From: Xylaria sp. FL1777
Taxonomy: Eukaryota; Ascomycota; Sordariomycetes; Xylariales; Xylariaceae
NCBI GenBank assembly: GCA_022578965.1
Contig: MU400549.1
Coordinates: 62,991-126,990, forward strand
Length of the DNA stretch: 64,000 nt
Direction: 5' to 3'
Made by a program: the position numbers and the translations under genes. A model generated the notes under the pieces. That model was not told the origin of the DNA. It saw only the letters and a list, made by a program, of their open reading frames with translations, and did not search any database. Below are positions 46,301 to 59,596 of the stretch, one piece after another. The number at the start of each line of letters is the position of its first letter. The first letter of the stretch is position 1.

Positions 46301-49300
46301 CATTGGAAGGATTGGCCAACGAGCCAGTAGGAAAGCTATAAGTATGAGGTTCCATGCGATCGGCGGCTGGAAAAGAACGGACGATTTGGACAACATGGAC
46401 GCCTGAGGCTAGATAGGTAAGTAGGTATTTCAAAGCGTACAGACGCAGTACATGCATACATACCATACCTATGTAGTACACTACCTGTTAGCTCCGGGAA
46501 AGATGGGGACTTGGTGCTGGCCGGGACCCCGTGCTATTACACGTGTAGTAAGTATGGGATTCTTGACGTGCCCCATGGAACAAAAGAAGCCCATTCCAAG
46601 GCACAACCCCTGACAGCAGTGCCTTTGGAACAAGGAGCTCGTCGCTATATGGCGCACCTACCAGGAATTCGTTGGGGGCAAATCATGAATTGTTCTAAAG
46701 CAGCTGGAATCCTGCCCACGCAGGAGGGATTCTCTCAAATAGGTATGTTGGCCGATTTTCCATACTTGAAAGGGCGCGGGAGTCAACCGCCGCGAGGCAG
46801 CGCGAAAAGCCAAGAATGAGCGGGAGCCACTTGTCTTGAATTCCGTTGCATTGGGAATCTCCACGCGCGGGCGCGCGGGCACGCGTCTGATGCTGATCTT
46901 GATTATTCGCTTCGACGAATCTTGGTTAGACCCTTGGTGGAGCTAGCTTCATCCTTCGCCTGACTCGGTGCCCCGAGATGATGGTTCGCACGCCAATACT
47001 TGGATGCACAATTTGATAAGCAGCCAGGTCTGGTTGTGCGACGCAAATACCTAGTTGGGTAGCTTATCACGAGTAGCCTATCACGAAGCCGCCTGCACTA
47101 TGTTGGCATCATGTTGCTTATCGAAGCTAATGTTGGCCGTGAGGTTGCGTTTTGAGAGAGCTGGCAATATCTTTCATGTCAGTTCATGTAACGACTGCTA
47201 TGAGTAGTTTCTTTGCCAAGGTTAATCTTGCTGATTCGTCTGACGAACACGTATATACGCGTACGTAGTAGATACCGGTAGATCCATGAGAACACAAGTG
47301 ATATTTGCGTCATCGTCGGCGTGGCATTCCAAGCCACCTGGTTCGAGCATCTGTGGGGAGCGGCAGGGATGGGGTTATATAAAGTATATACCTGTCAGGT
47401 TGCTTTGTACCTGCTATGAACTGTGTGTAGGTACCGGTATACACTGAACCACTCACTATCAGGTTCAAGGTTGACAGGTACCGGTTTCTGTTGTATACCT
47501 AGGGATAGATTTTATCTCCAATAAACCCTGTGATAGTATCGTTTGGGGAATCCCGCCAGCCAACATCACCGCTGCAAAATAGTGTCCTGCGTAAGTACGC
47601 ATAAGTAGAGAACTGTGCACTAGGCACCCAAGTATGCATACTAGGTAGTGGGGGTTTATCCGTAGTCTCTCTCCGATGGGACGACGTCGACTATTGGCGT
47701 CGCGTTATTCATTAATTTCCTTTGCCCAGTTTTTACTTATTTTCATTGGACAATCCCTGCACTTTTACAATCTTCCACTCCGGCCTTCCGGTTTGCGCCA
47801 CAGCTGATGCTCTCCCTAGGTTAACTTATGGTGCAGTCTATGTACTGTATGTAGTGTGAGGTCGGACATTCCACAGACCTACGCAGTAGGAGGTCTTGCA
47901 TGCTTTATTCGAGCGTACATACACCACACATAGCACATTGAAAATGGCATACTGAGATCGAAGACCACAACAAAAACCAGAGTCAGCTGTTGTGCATGGC
48001 CAGATTTCTGGCGTCATGTAGGTGTTATCGAGTAGGCAACCACCAGCACGGATAATTGTTGTGAGTTACCTCGTGCAGCTGCATCGCGGGAGGGTGCTGG
48101 GTAAGCCTGTCATTGTCATGGTGCCATCGGCATTATCGTCTGAACACGGGATACTAGTATAGTACATACATGCGTGCGTAGACTGTTAGATCCGGACGAT
48201 ATACGCAGTACTTATACATGTAAGTAAGTGATGGACGGGCTCGCAGGAGGCTTCCAAGGCTATCCTAGACAACCAAGATATCAAAGCAGCCAGCTCCCCC
48301 GTCTGATTCGATGCCGGTTGTATTGTTGACCGGAACAATAGATGGGAACGGCTTGTGGAGCTGCATGGCTTCGGTGAGGGCTATGGAGCGCTTCGATGGG
48401 CACGAAGTGTGTTTTGTTGGTTCGGGTGGTGGTTCGGGATACGAAATATCTAGCTGCGCCAAGAAGCTGGCTCTCCAATATTTAGACGTGTGACAAGACA
48501 AGCTTTTGCGTCCCGCTACCGTGGTAGTGTACCTACCTGCCTAAGGCACTGCCTATGTCTGCTGTGATGGGCGAGTTCTGTGCTGTACCGAGAAGTTGCA
48601 GGTGGTCTGATAACCGTAAATTTAGGTAGCGGACATGCTAAGAGGGCGCCATGCGACCCCTCGCGTTGCCTTGCGCGCGGCCTCTCTCGTATCGCAGTCT
48701 TGTCACGCAGTCTTGTCACGCATTTGCTTCCGACTTGCAGTGGAGACGCATTACGTGGTTGACAAAGCTCTTCTTGGCTAAGGTTCCCTGCACCAAGACG
48801 AATCTAGACTCTGTCCAGATGCTGCCAATGACAAGTGGGTTGAGAGAACGAAGACTGTCAATAGGCAGATCGTCCAAGTTATGAATTTCGTCAACACTGA
48901 CCGTCTCCCCGTCCTTGTTAACTCGTAATGAAGGAGAAGCAACTCGAGATTTTGGAGTCTAGTTACCCTCTTCACACTACCCCCCCTTTTCCCTTCCCCT
49001 TTTCTCTCTCTCTCTCTCTCTTTTTTTTTTTTTTTATATAACCTTGTAGTTTATGCACCGTAGGTACATGGAGATATGTACTGCGTATACCACAGAAAGG
49101 TGCAGCTGCACACTACCTGCAAATGACGTCACGATAATAAAATGTTTTACATCGCTAGGTAGGTACCTCTCTATACTACTTGGCATGCCTGACAAAGAAA
49201 CAAGAAAAACCCCCGCACTGTACACTTACTCGGTATACACCGATCTAACCAGGGATTAATACACAGCCACGAGCCAAGATCCGTGGTCGGGCTCTAAACA

Positions 49301-52300
49301 CGTCACTTTGACTGTCTAGACTTATAAACCACATTCTACTAGATAGGTGCCTGACTAGAGTAATGCAAAATTGGTTTTGTAGCAGGAACTTTCCTTAGTT
49401 AATCAGAGTAAATACCCCGTTACATTAGTTACTTAATATGATTTTAGTTAGCCGCTTCTAGTTACACCATGAATTACAGTTCTCTGACAGCCGCGCGTGC
49501 AGGATGAGTTCCAGGCACAGGAGCTTCCAGGCACAGGAGGCACAAGGCTTAAAACTTAACGTGGCGTAGGTACAACTGAATCTTCACCTACCCTATATAA
49601 GGTACCTCTTCCCGTTGTTTTGGGCATATGAATGAGATACTTAGATGCCAGTAATGTTGTCTTGCCCATGGTCATGACAAGCAACCCTTCGTTTAAAGAC
49701 ACATGGCTCGAACTGAAGCAGGCTAGGTACCCTGGAGATACCTTCTACAGCAGCGTGGTCCTGTACACCGAAACATCACCGTGCTAAACCGAGCCACGTT
49801 GCCACGCGATTTAAACTCTACCTACCGTTTGCCCCTGGAATCCCATTATCATAGTCTTGCCAGCGCTTCATGATGGTAGGTAGCAACTGAGTCTGAGCTT
49901 ATAGTTATAGGTACTAGGTAGCTCTAGCTGGTAGCTTCTGCTGATTCGATTTGACAGTTGTAATCTTCATCTGATCTAGTATAAGTAGGGGCTCACGTCT
50001 TCGATACTTGTAAACTGAACTCACTGTGCAAGGAGGTAAGCTCCTGACATTGAATACCTTATACTTTAAATATTATCAGCTGAGCGGCTTAAGCTTCAGT
50101 TAAGAGCATCTACTTAAGATGCCTGCAAGCATACGCATACACTAGGTACTTCAACGGCCAGAAACGGCTGACTTGCTTATACAGTAGTTATTAACAAGGA
50201 ATTTATATTTAGCTCAACAACATCTATACGCAGTATATCGCACGGTAGGATCCAATCCAGGCACACGACACACTGTTTGTTAATGTACCTAGGGAATGTA
50301 ACCGTACTTCATACTGTAGGGCGGCACAACTGTGTAGGTACTTATGTATGTCTATAGGCCACATTGCATCGACCCGCAGAACAGCCTGATCCATGATCGC
50401 CCTGTTCCGATTGAGTCTCCCTGCTCTGAACTACAGCAAATACATATTACCTATGCGTAGGATAGATGCCAGCCAAATCGTGGGCGTACACGTCTTGATG
50501 GCGCCCTTTCCTGTTTTTCGCTCATCGCATGATGTTGACTAATAGTTCTTCTTGCCTCGCGCGTGTTGACTTAGCTTCTAATCCCTCTTGTTTCAGCGTT
50601 TTGATCCTGCTAATTGCTGGGCCTTTGTAGTGCATGCTCTCATGCCACGCCCAGCTTACAGGACATAGCTATTTTACATTAATATGAGAGAGGCTTTCTT
50701 GCTGTAACACAACCGCTTACACTACATATGTAGTAGGTAAGTAGGTATCTAGGTAGTGTGCACCGTTCGGCTGCCGTTCATTAATAATATTGCTGTCATG
50801 CTTTGCCGAGATCCTCTGCTGTGGCAAGACCGTTGAGTCCTTGCCGGATCGAGGTTAAATCTTCAACAGAGTATAGAGGACAAAGAAGAAAATAAATATT
50901 AAGAGACACAATTTGTACAGTAGCATACCTATGTATACATAGATTTGATACCTACATTATCCACCCCTTTCCGTGGGCTGTCATATGCTACATAGTAGGT
51001 ACCTACCTCTTTGGAACCTGGCATGCCTACCACTTGGCCACACATGAGCTCGTGTTGTTACAGTGCTAATTATTTTCGAGATGGACTGCGCAATGTATTT
51101 GCCAGACCTGGCCGTAGACGCAGGCTTTGCATCCCCCTGACTCTGAGATTCCCCGGTTTCTCGTAGACTACGCTATGAAGAGTTTTGTTTATGCTGAGAC
51201 CGTTGTGACAGAAAGCATTTGACGCCTCATAAGAGAAATTTTGGTCGCCATAGGGAAACTGGAAACCCAAGAGTTCCGGCCCATAGTATTAAATTTGTTG
51301 TGCCTGGCCATCGCTACTACACGTACATGTATGTAGTATAGGAGGTGTGCTACCTAAAATGCCACTAGGAACAGTATACCTAGTCAGGCACTAGAGGACC
51401 TAGCGTAGAGCTTCTTGCACTGCTACTGAACACTGTTTTCGTACCTACTTACCGCGTACCTACCGGTACCTCTCGGTGTCACCTTAACAGACACGTTATA
51501 TATCCCTGCCTACCTACAATTATACTGGTGTACATGGCCCATGTAGGTACCGTCATTACTGCCTTTTTTTCACCTCCCATCATTGTCTTGGCCTGGGTTC
51601 TCCGGCTCTTCCAGATACCTAGGTACATACCTACCCACGCATACCTGTCGTGTATCTACGTATCTACACCATCTACGTATCCCAGAGGGATCTCTCTGCC
51701 CACCTTTATCCAAGGAACGCAACGTGCAGTACCTACGCGACCTTACCTCCTCAACGCTGCACCTGCGCTTTTCTTTCTCCTTCCCATCGATGCCTCTCTC
51801 TCCCTCCTCTTCCATCTCCTCCCTCCCGAGTCGTCGCTAGACAACGCCCTCCATAGTCATCGCACAGCGTCCCCCCCAGCTGTTAACCCGACCGTTGTCT
51901 TCCACCTCTCCACCACTCCCGACCCGCAAGCACCCCCCCAGATCGAGTCGTTGTGTCCATTCGTTACTGTTCTATTTTTTGTCCGCTCTCTTTTGGTTGC
52001 CAATTACACACGAGAGGCGCCTGGCGACCACGACCGTCACCCTCCCCCGTCACTAGTTCGTAATACCGATCGGCACCCTTTACGACATAGACTCCCTCAG
52101 CTACTGCGTAGACCATCTCCGACTAAGCTGCCGACGTGCACTACCTACAGCCCCCGTACTGTACTTGCGACCTATCTCGACCTTGTGCTTCCTCCCTCTC
52201 TTTGGCTTGGCTCGATCTTATTTCTCGTCCATCTCTTGCTCGATCCTATCTCTCGGCAGCCTCCCTCCCGCTCGTTACAATTTCAATAGCTGGCGTTGGT

Positions 52301-52857
52301 GCAAGCATTGTTGGTGGCGTTGTCTTCATCGTCTTTGTCGTCGTCGTCGTTGTCGTCGTTCTAGTAGTCGTCGTTGTTCAGGTTGTTATCGAGAGCAGTT
52401 GTCCCATACCTACTACATAGACACCATATCTTGACCTACTTCTAAGTGTAACCCCATTTTCGGAGCCTAGTCTTCGCAGCTACCCAATCACCACGTCTGG
52501 CTCGGCCTACATTCCAAGGGCCGCTGTGAATGGGCCATTGCGACGCCTGGCGATAATCCAAACCTGCATCTGTCTAGCTTTTTTCCGACTGCTAAATACA
52601 ACGACTACCGAAAGCGGATAGCCTGCAATTTAAGACGACTGGGAAGATAGATTTTCAGAGCCTGGCAGGAACTGAACGCAATTGCTGGGAGGCGTTCCAC
52701 CCGCATCGTCGCGACTGGGAGCTGAATACGCAGTCAGACAAGCGCCTCTACTTCGACTAGGGTGGCCATTCCGACGTATCGTCGTCACCCACACAAATCA
52801 CCGAAACACAACTATCTCTACGTTCACTGACCACTAGTCCTCATTTGGTAGCTCGCC
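43320..52857. other. Longest gene-free stretch (about 9.5 kb)
   Basis: No gene is supported. It has many TAGGTA, GTAGGTACC and TACCTACC words (for example 45.4-45.6, 49.1-49.2, 50.7-51.0 and 51.3-51.65 kb). It also has a long polypyrimidine run at 48979-49035. The part from about 51.5 to 52.86 kb is C/T-rich and stop-poor and gives a 253-codon frame on the plus strand. It has no domain, it is pyrimidine-biased and it lies directly before the PanE-like gene, so I read it as promoter and 5' leader. Confidence 0.5.
48979..49035 (+). repeat. Polypyrimidine tract
   Basis: C-runs, CT repeats and a terminal run of 15-16 T form an almost pure pyrimidine strand of about 57 nt. Confidence 0.9.
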
Positions 52858-55527
52858 ATGGCTCCCGTGGCGCCCCGTCTAAAGATCCTATCTGGTACGT
52901 TTTCTCCGTTTGTCCTATTGCGTTTTGAATTTCCCTTAAGAAGGCCTCTTGCCTTCCCCTCCAGTGTTACCTTTGAAATCGTCCGCATCTTCCTGTTTCG
53001 ATGTCTGGCTAGCCTATACACTCCCCCCCATCACACACTCGTTTACCCTATCCAACTTTGGGGCGGGCTTGACGACCCCGTACCATTGAAATACGCTCGT
53101 CGCGTGAAGAGCTGTCATGGATGATTTAGAGCTAATGCAAGTATGTTCAGTGGGAGGTAATGCTGTTTCTGCTTTTCTATCCTGGAGATTACAGGCTACG
53201 AATGCCTGCGATGTGACGCTTGTATGGAAATCGGGCTTCGAGAGCGTCTATCAATATGGCATATCTTTCAAGTGAGTCTTAACTGCTTCCCCTATCCAAA
53301 ATCGGTTTTAACTCGTGATTAGGTCGGCGACATTTGGCAATGAGCGGTTTAAACCGCGACATGGTACGCTTTTCTCACTAATCCTCGTAACTAGAGAATC
53401 ATCGTCTAACGAATTTCACGCCATATATAGTGGTCAGGACACCAGAAGAAGCCGCACAGAACAAAGGTGGCGCATATGATTACGTCATTGTCTGCATAAA
53501 GGCGCTTCCTGACATTTACGATATCGCCGCTGTTATCGATTCTGTCGTTACACCCCAGCACACCTGCATTTTAGTTAATACTACTCATACTCTTGGTGTA
53601 GAAGCCACCATTGAGGAAAGGTTTCCAACAAATGTTGTGTTATCTCTCGTTTCCAACGCCGAGATTTCCCAATTAGGAACAAGCGAGTTTGAGCACAGTG
53701 GCTCGACGGAGATTTGGGTTGGGCCAGCAAACAAAAACAAGAATATTCCTTTAGCTATTCAAGAGGATATGGCTCAAGCCCTTGCAATGACCCTATGTAC
53801 AGGACAGGTAGATTGCAAAGTTTCGAAAAACATCCGGCAGCAACAGTTTGAACGAGTAATTGGGTAAGTTCGGTGATCAACTACTTCAACCGTTCACCCG
53901 CTGACTTTGTAGGCCTATCGCATTTCATCCTGCTAGCGTTATCTTCGAAACCCCATCACATGCCACGCTTTTAGAAAAGCCCGGTGTTCGACAGATGGTC
54001 ACCGATGTTATTGACGAACTGATAACCCTTGCAGATGCCGAGGGATGTACACTTAGTGCCGACTTTAAGGACAGAACGATTAAAGATCTAAGTCAACCTT
54101 CCGAGACAACTAGTATTATGTGGCAAGACTACATTGCTAGGAGGCCGATGGAAGTGGAAACGTTTCTTGGCTCTCCTATCAAACTGGCACAGAAACTTGG
54201 CTTGAAACTGCCTCGCATCGAGACTCTGTACGCAATCTTCCACAACATAAACACTGTGAACCAAACTAGGCCGAAAGAGATTAATGGGCTTCCTCCGGCA
54301 CCTGTCTCGCCATCGTCATCATCTCCGATGCCTCGTATATCATCGGGAGGCCCTCCACGTCCTATGCCTAATGGAAATGGGATGCCTCGGCCCCGACCGA
54401 GGACATCGTCGAATTTTGGACCGCCGCCTAGCATGCGCCGCCTTCCCGCAAATGGTGGCCCTCCAAATGGACAACGCCCTTCGATGAACGGTGCACCTAA
54501 TGGCTACCATCCCCCTCGACAACCCTCAAGACGTGGGTCCTTCGAAGATAACGACTTGGGAGAATTCAGTCATCTGGTGGTCTATGATGATGCAGATGGA
54601 GCCAATGGCGGGGGCTACCCCGGCGAGATTTCAGACGTCACACTGAGGGAGAGAGAGTTCCAGTTGCGTCAGCGCGAATTGGAGCTCAAGGAGCAAGAGA
54701 TGCGCATGCGGCGAGGTGGACAAGGGGGACCGGGACCAGCACCAGGACCACGGAGACGTGCTCCTCCCATGCGAAATGGTGCCGGCATGTACGACGATGA
54801 AGACGAGGACGACGACTATTTCGACACTAGTGCCGGTCCTATGGCTCCTATGATTGACCCTGATAACTTTGATATGATGAGCGTCACATCTAGGAAGAAT
54901 CGTTCGAAACCGCCTCCAAACCAGGGTGACATCCGATCAAACCACCTCAATGGTCGTGAAAATGGCATGTCATCTCGGGGTAACCGTTTCCGGCCTAGTT
55001 TTGGGAGGAACCGCTCCAGTCAAATCATGAATTCCATTCCCAGTCTCCATGAGAATATCCTTGATGATCCTTTAATGGGTTATTCGTCGAACCGGTACGG
55101 TAATGTCGACCGGGGCCAAATCCACGCAGGGTCAAGGTCAAATTCTTTGACAACCTCACATCTACAGGACTTCCAGAACGGGCCCGGCATGAATGGTGCA
55201 TATCCCCGACGCGTTAGTCAGTCGCCAGGAAATCCATACACGCCTTCCATGCGCGGTGGAAACGGGCGCCCATCTCCTCCTAATGGGATGCAGCAGCCTG
55301 TTCCTCGATACCCACCTGGCCATGGAAATATGGTAGCACCACAACAGGTTGAACAACGAGTCGGGGTGAGCACTCTCCAACCACCCAACGTTAAACCCAT
55401 ACGAAGTCTGACCGGCAGTGCGAGTGCCAGCGCGGGGAGTGGTGATTCGACAAATCTAGGCTCAGAGCCTTCGGCGCATAGTAGCCAGAGTAGCCTAGGA
55501 CCACGACCTCCTTTGGGGACTCGATAA
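52858..55527 (+). CDS. Ketopantoate reductase (ApbA/PanE)-type protein with a long disordered C-terminal tail
   Basis: Exons 52858-52894, 53151-53271, 53323-53363, 53431-53863 and 53913-55527 encode 748 residues, and every phase agrees. Classical PanE reduces 2-dehydropantoate with NADPH in pantothenate/CoA synthesis. The Rossmann start is split by the first intron (256 nt) and reads LKILSVGGNAVSAFLSWRLQ. Further family marks are VTLVWKSGF, YDYVIVCIKALPD and ILVNTTHTLGVE. PIAFHPASVIFE stands where PanE enzymes have an NP-type motif opening the C-terminal domain, and LPRIETLYAIFHNIN closes it at about residue 325. Residues 330-748 are an added Pro/Gly/Asn/Ser-rich tail with an acidic patch (DDEDEDDDYFD) and a short charged helix (REREFQLRQRELELKEQEM). 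Such a tail is absent from metabolic PanE, so a regulatory or scaffold role is possible. Whether the enzyme core is active is not shown. Confidence 0.9.
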
Positions 55528-57624
55528 TGACCCGAATATTCTGGGGGACGCATATTGAAGTCGCTACAGAGCCGCTATTGAGGTAGTGGACCAGGATCCG
55601 GCCGCTGGCCGTGGCTGTTCTAAAGTCACAACGATTTCGAACTTTGAGTCATTCGGACGACGGCGCATTCATACCAGCTTAGAGGGATTCAGTTTGGATT
55701 ACTACTTTTATGACGCACACATTAATTTTATTCGGTCGAAGGGAGTCACGTACATAGGCATTTTGATACGACGAGACAGTGGTTATTTATTTCTGGTAAT
55801 ATTGCATTGGGATGCGGGCTCTCCTATTCATTCGAAACGCATATACTTGATTTTCCTTTGTGTCACCTTTCTAGAGAGAAGTTCCATTTTATGTTGCAGT
55901 GCTGGGCCTGGAATACTAACCCAGGCCCATTGTTCTCAAGCACATCCCTTGCAAGACTGGTTGGCGCTATATACGCGCACCGTTCGCAGCATGGCAAAGG
56001 AGTGTAACGATGGACGACCCGGAAGACGGGAGGGCGCCCAAGGGATGTGTATAAGTCAGCAAGGGTACCGGACGATGTCTCAAAAGCTGGTCCTTGTCCG
56101 AGCAGTTTCACAGCATGTCTGATTTAAATCTCATCGAATGGCTGTGGGTTACCAGCCTAAGCGTTGAAAAAACATTACACGATTACGAAACAGACCTGGA
56201 TTGCTTGCCAGAGACTGGGGGGTGACAGCTCTAGCTACAGGTTGTTGATCTTATCTGGCACACTCGCAAATGGGGGCCGAGTGAGGAAGAAAAAATAATT
56301 CTGGTATATTAATGATGAAGCTTGCCTATTGGAGGAGTACCATTTTCATTGCCCTTTTGCATGTGTCGGGTGGACTTAATATCATTTGAATGCTGTTGAA
56401 CATGGCCAGAGGGCCCGGCACCCCAATCTGCAACACTAACCGGAGCAAGCGCCCTTGCCGAGAGAGGACGAGAAATCGACAATGAGTCGGAAGAATGCCG
56501 CATATACGTGAAAGAGCGTATAAGAGAGCAGACCGAGCTGACGGTGTGTGAGCACTTCAGATGGGAAAACATAGTTCGCGAGACTAAAGGATACAAGGCT
56601 ATAATCGCGATGATGAAAAAGGATACCTTGTGCCAACCCAATGAAAATATGAGTGTGTGCCTATGTCACTTCGACTAATCGCTTTCGGCAGAGAACATTC
56701 TACCAGTATATTTTCGTGGTTGCCCATTACCGCGACCCTTTAATATATAGTAGGTATGTCGGTTACATATGTGCATGTTGCTCAGGCTTCAATAGTTGAT
56801 TAATTTGTTGAAATATGTACTACGTGATAGTGTCAAGAAGCGGTAGACTCGTAGTTTTTGCTTTTATATTAATGATCCAGTTAGCTTGTTGGATTTTCTT
56901 ATAGGCCTACGTCTCAGTACTGTGGGGCGGGCATACGCCTATGCAAGCACTATAGGTGGGTACCTACCTATGAAAAAGGAACCTCCACAGTACCAGCAAA
57001 CTTATTACTGCAACATTGAGATATTGATTGTATGGCACGACGTGAAGCATCCTCCCCACACAATCCCCTTCATGAGTCGTCTCAAGCGTCGTAACCTAGC
57101 CTTATGGATGTTTATCTTTTAGATCTCCATTCCTGACGATTTTCCGGCCTATTAGCCCCAGTACTTACGGAGAGTGACATTTCGCACTGCTAGCCGTCTG
57201 TTGTGATACAACAAGACGCACCTTCAGCTCCCACTAAGTAAAGGCCTTCTTTGCTTACGACGCCGAGGTGCTGAAGACCACGACGCGTCGCGATAACGAG
57301 CGGCTTCATCTCGTACCGCAGAACCCTGCAGTGCAGCTCCCCGGGGTGATTGAGAGGCCAACGCCACGTATTACACGAGAGAAAGCAGACAGAGCGGAGG
57401 GCAGCCTGTGTAATTAGGGCTGAGGTCTTGGCTGCGTTGCATTGAAGCAAAAATCCGCGTAATCGGCACCGAAAAACCGCGAGGGGAGCTTGCGCATATC
57501 ACACGCCCTCCCCGCAGCTCTTTTATCACATTACGAGGAGATTTTAGGGGGCTGTGTCGACAGCGCCGAGCGTACGGCCAGGGAGGGGGATCTCGGGAGG
57601 AACGTGTCTAGGGCCTTTACTTCT

Positions 57625-57655
<31 letters not shown>

Positions 57656-57924
57656 CTCGACACCCGACGGACGCCTACATACATACTCGCTTGGCACGAC
57701 ATCAAATATCACCAGGGCCCTGGATTTCCCGACGAATTATACTCCGCCCTCTCTCTTTCGAGTCCATTTGGGGTCTGTTTACCTAATTTCCGCTGCAGCA
57801 AGCGTGGTTCCGATCTCCCTGCTGTATTCTCGCTCGGTCGGTCGGCATCCAATCTGCGGGACTTCTCGCCGAACACGCAGAACTAAAGACTGATAGGGGA
57901 CGAAAAGTGACGATAAGGGCTGAT
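55528..57924. other. Intergenic region with one coding-like island
   Basis: 55.5-56.2 kb is probably the 3' untranslated region of the PanE-like gene. A stop-free plus-strand island at 56403-56678 (91 codons, highly charged) has no ATG near its start and no motif known to me. A (GA)n run lies at 57625-57651 within a GC-richer block. Confidence 0.45.
57625..57651 (+). repeat. Dinucleotide microsatellite (GA)n
   Basis: An almost uninterrupted GA run of about 13 units lies upstream of the small putative frame at 57925. Confidence 0.9.
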
Positions 57925-58137
57925 ATGGCCAGTCGAGGCGGCAACACGGATCGCACGCTCGCCATGGGCGGCAGCGGGGGTACGACGAGGCCTTCCATGG
58001 CGCCGCAGGCGTCTGGAGGCGTGGTTAAGGCGAGGCAATTGGTGAGTTACTTTATTGGCGATATTACCCCTCGCCCTATCACCTTCAGTGTGGTTTTCAT
58101 GACTATGCAGTCGCTTCTTCATTCTTTTCATCAGTAA
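57925..58137 (+). CDS. Doubtful small gene or orphan first exon
   Basis: The ATG at 57925 opens a Gly/Ala/Arg-rich frame (MASRGGNTDRTLAMGG) that meets a good donor, GTGAGT, at 58042. Joining to the first plausible acceptor (CTATGCAG, exon from 58111) gives only 47 residues ending LLHSFHQ. The 69-nt stretch between is itself open in frame, so the unspliced form ends at the same stop. No homologous family is recognised. It could be the first exon of a gene whose rest is lost, or a chance frame in a GC-rich promoter-like block. Confidence 0.22.
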   Translation: MASRGGNTDRTLAMGGSGGTTRPSMAPQASGGVVKARQLVSYFIGDITPRPITFSVVFMTMQSLLHSFHQ

Positions 58138-59596
58138 TTTATGAATTTCCTTCTGCCATAATTCTAGCTAAGTCAAGTCGAACCAAGGCTTGATAGCTAG
58201 TGTGCCGTAAAGTCAAAGGTCATAAAACCAAATTGACTTATGGAAGAAAGGCGTCTTGTTGCTACGTGAAAGCAATCTGGCACCCTCGTCTTGTCCTTCT
58301 TCTGTATTTGACATCATGTTGCTGGGTTTCAATGCCTCGGAGAGTGTGCTTATCTGACCATTCTAAATGAAAATAGACACACCTACACTCGCAACTAGCA
58401 CAACTTTCCGCCAACCTATCAGACACAGAAAACTTGTTGCGCATGACAAGCGTACAGGCAGGAGCTATGAGGGGACTGGGTAGCTGGCATGGTGGAATGT
58501 GAGTATCGCCCTTATTTTCAGCTTGCTTCGTTTTCTCGTATCTTAGTTTCTAGACGGATGAAAGTTGTAAGGGTAGTTACCTTTTCGCGGACCTTATCTA
58601 TCATCCGTAGAGAGATTGCAAATGAGCCCATACCACTGAAATTCGTTGCAGAGGTGAAGGAGTATCATCTAACACGGTTATAGGTTTATGGCGGCGAGTA
58701 AGGTTCTAGGCGAGGAGTCGGTCAAAGAACAGCCGCGAACTCAGCAATCAAATCAGAAATGAAGGGTACGACCTCAACATGAAGATACTAGCACTCGCAA
58801 GAAGATGTCAAGGGTTTGACCGGTCGTCATGGGAAGACGACAATTTTAGCGAACAAGTTAGGATTTATTCTCTTATGGCCTTTGAAAGTTAGATGTCACG
58901 CGCCATCACAGCGGACACAAACTCGCATACATTAGCTTCGGCATTGAGAGTGTTAGGAGAATAAAGAGGATTATAGTGAATATCCGAATATAAAAAACTT
59001 GTACTCTGTCAGCCCCTTCCATTACTCGCATCTGGTGGTGACAAGTTCAGTGCAGTATATTCTAATGACTTGACACGGTGTACGATTAGATGCTTCTGGT
59101 TCTGCACAAACGATGATACCTAAACTCAGACTGAACGCGCTTCTTCTGAGCTCTCATCTTACTAGCAATCATTAATCTATCTCAAACACATCGTTTCAAC
59201 TTTCGACTTTGGTCACCCGTTAGAGAATGACAACCAACTTAATCCTCAAGACCTAGTGAAGCACCACGAGCGCTATGTTATTAAATATATTTTCCCTCCC
59301 CCTCTTTCATATTTCGAACTAGCTAATTTGTCGTGTGTACATAGGGTACGATTGCGGGTCATCTATACAACTAGGCGATGGGTGTTCGTTCCCCTCTTAT
59401 CTAAGTAGGTGCCTACATAAATAAGTACTTAAGAAGGCACTAAACTAGTGTAGCACCTCAGCATCAACTCCAACATCAAACTTCACGATACCTACCAAAC
59501 CACCCACTTACGAAATCAATCAAATGAACCCGCACATATAAAGGCCCCGTGGATGCAGTAAAGTAATCTTCCCGAAAACTATCAGAAAAGTCAGCC
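58138..59596. other. Intergenic region upstream of PHS1
   Basis: It is AT-rich with only short frames on both strands. The last 100 bases form the PHS1 core promoter and leader. Confidence 0.6.
59537..59543 (+). promoter_or_regulatory. TATA box of PHS1
   Basis: TATAAAG lies 54-60 bases upstream of the ATG at 59597. Confidence 0.5.

Noticed and set aside
48265..48501. 78-codon minus-strand frame
   Set aside because: It has no motif, no splice support and an antisense frame of equal quality.
51528..52289. A 253-codon plus-strand open frame upstream of the PanE-like gene
   Set aside because: It is pyrimidine-biased and has no domain. Overlapping frames of similar quality exist, and its position fits a promoter and 5' leader.
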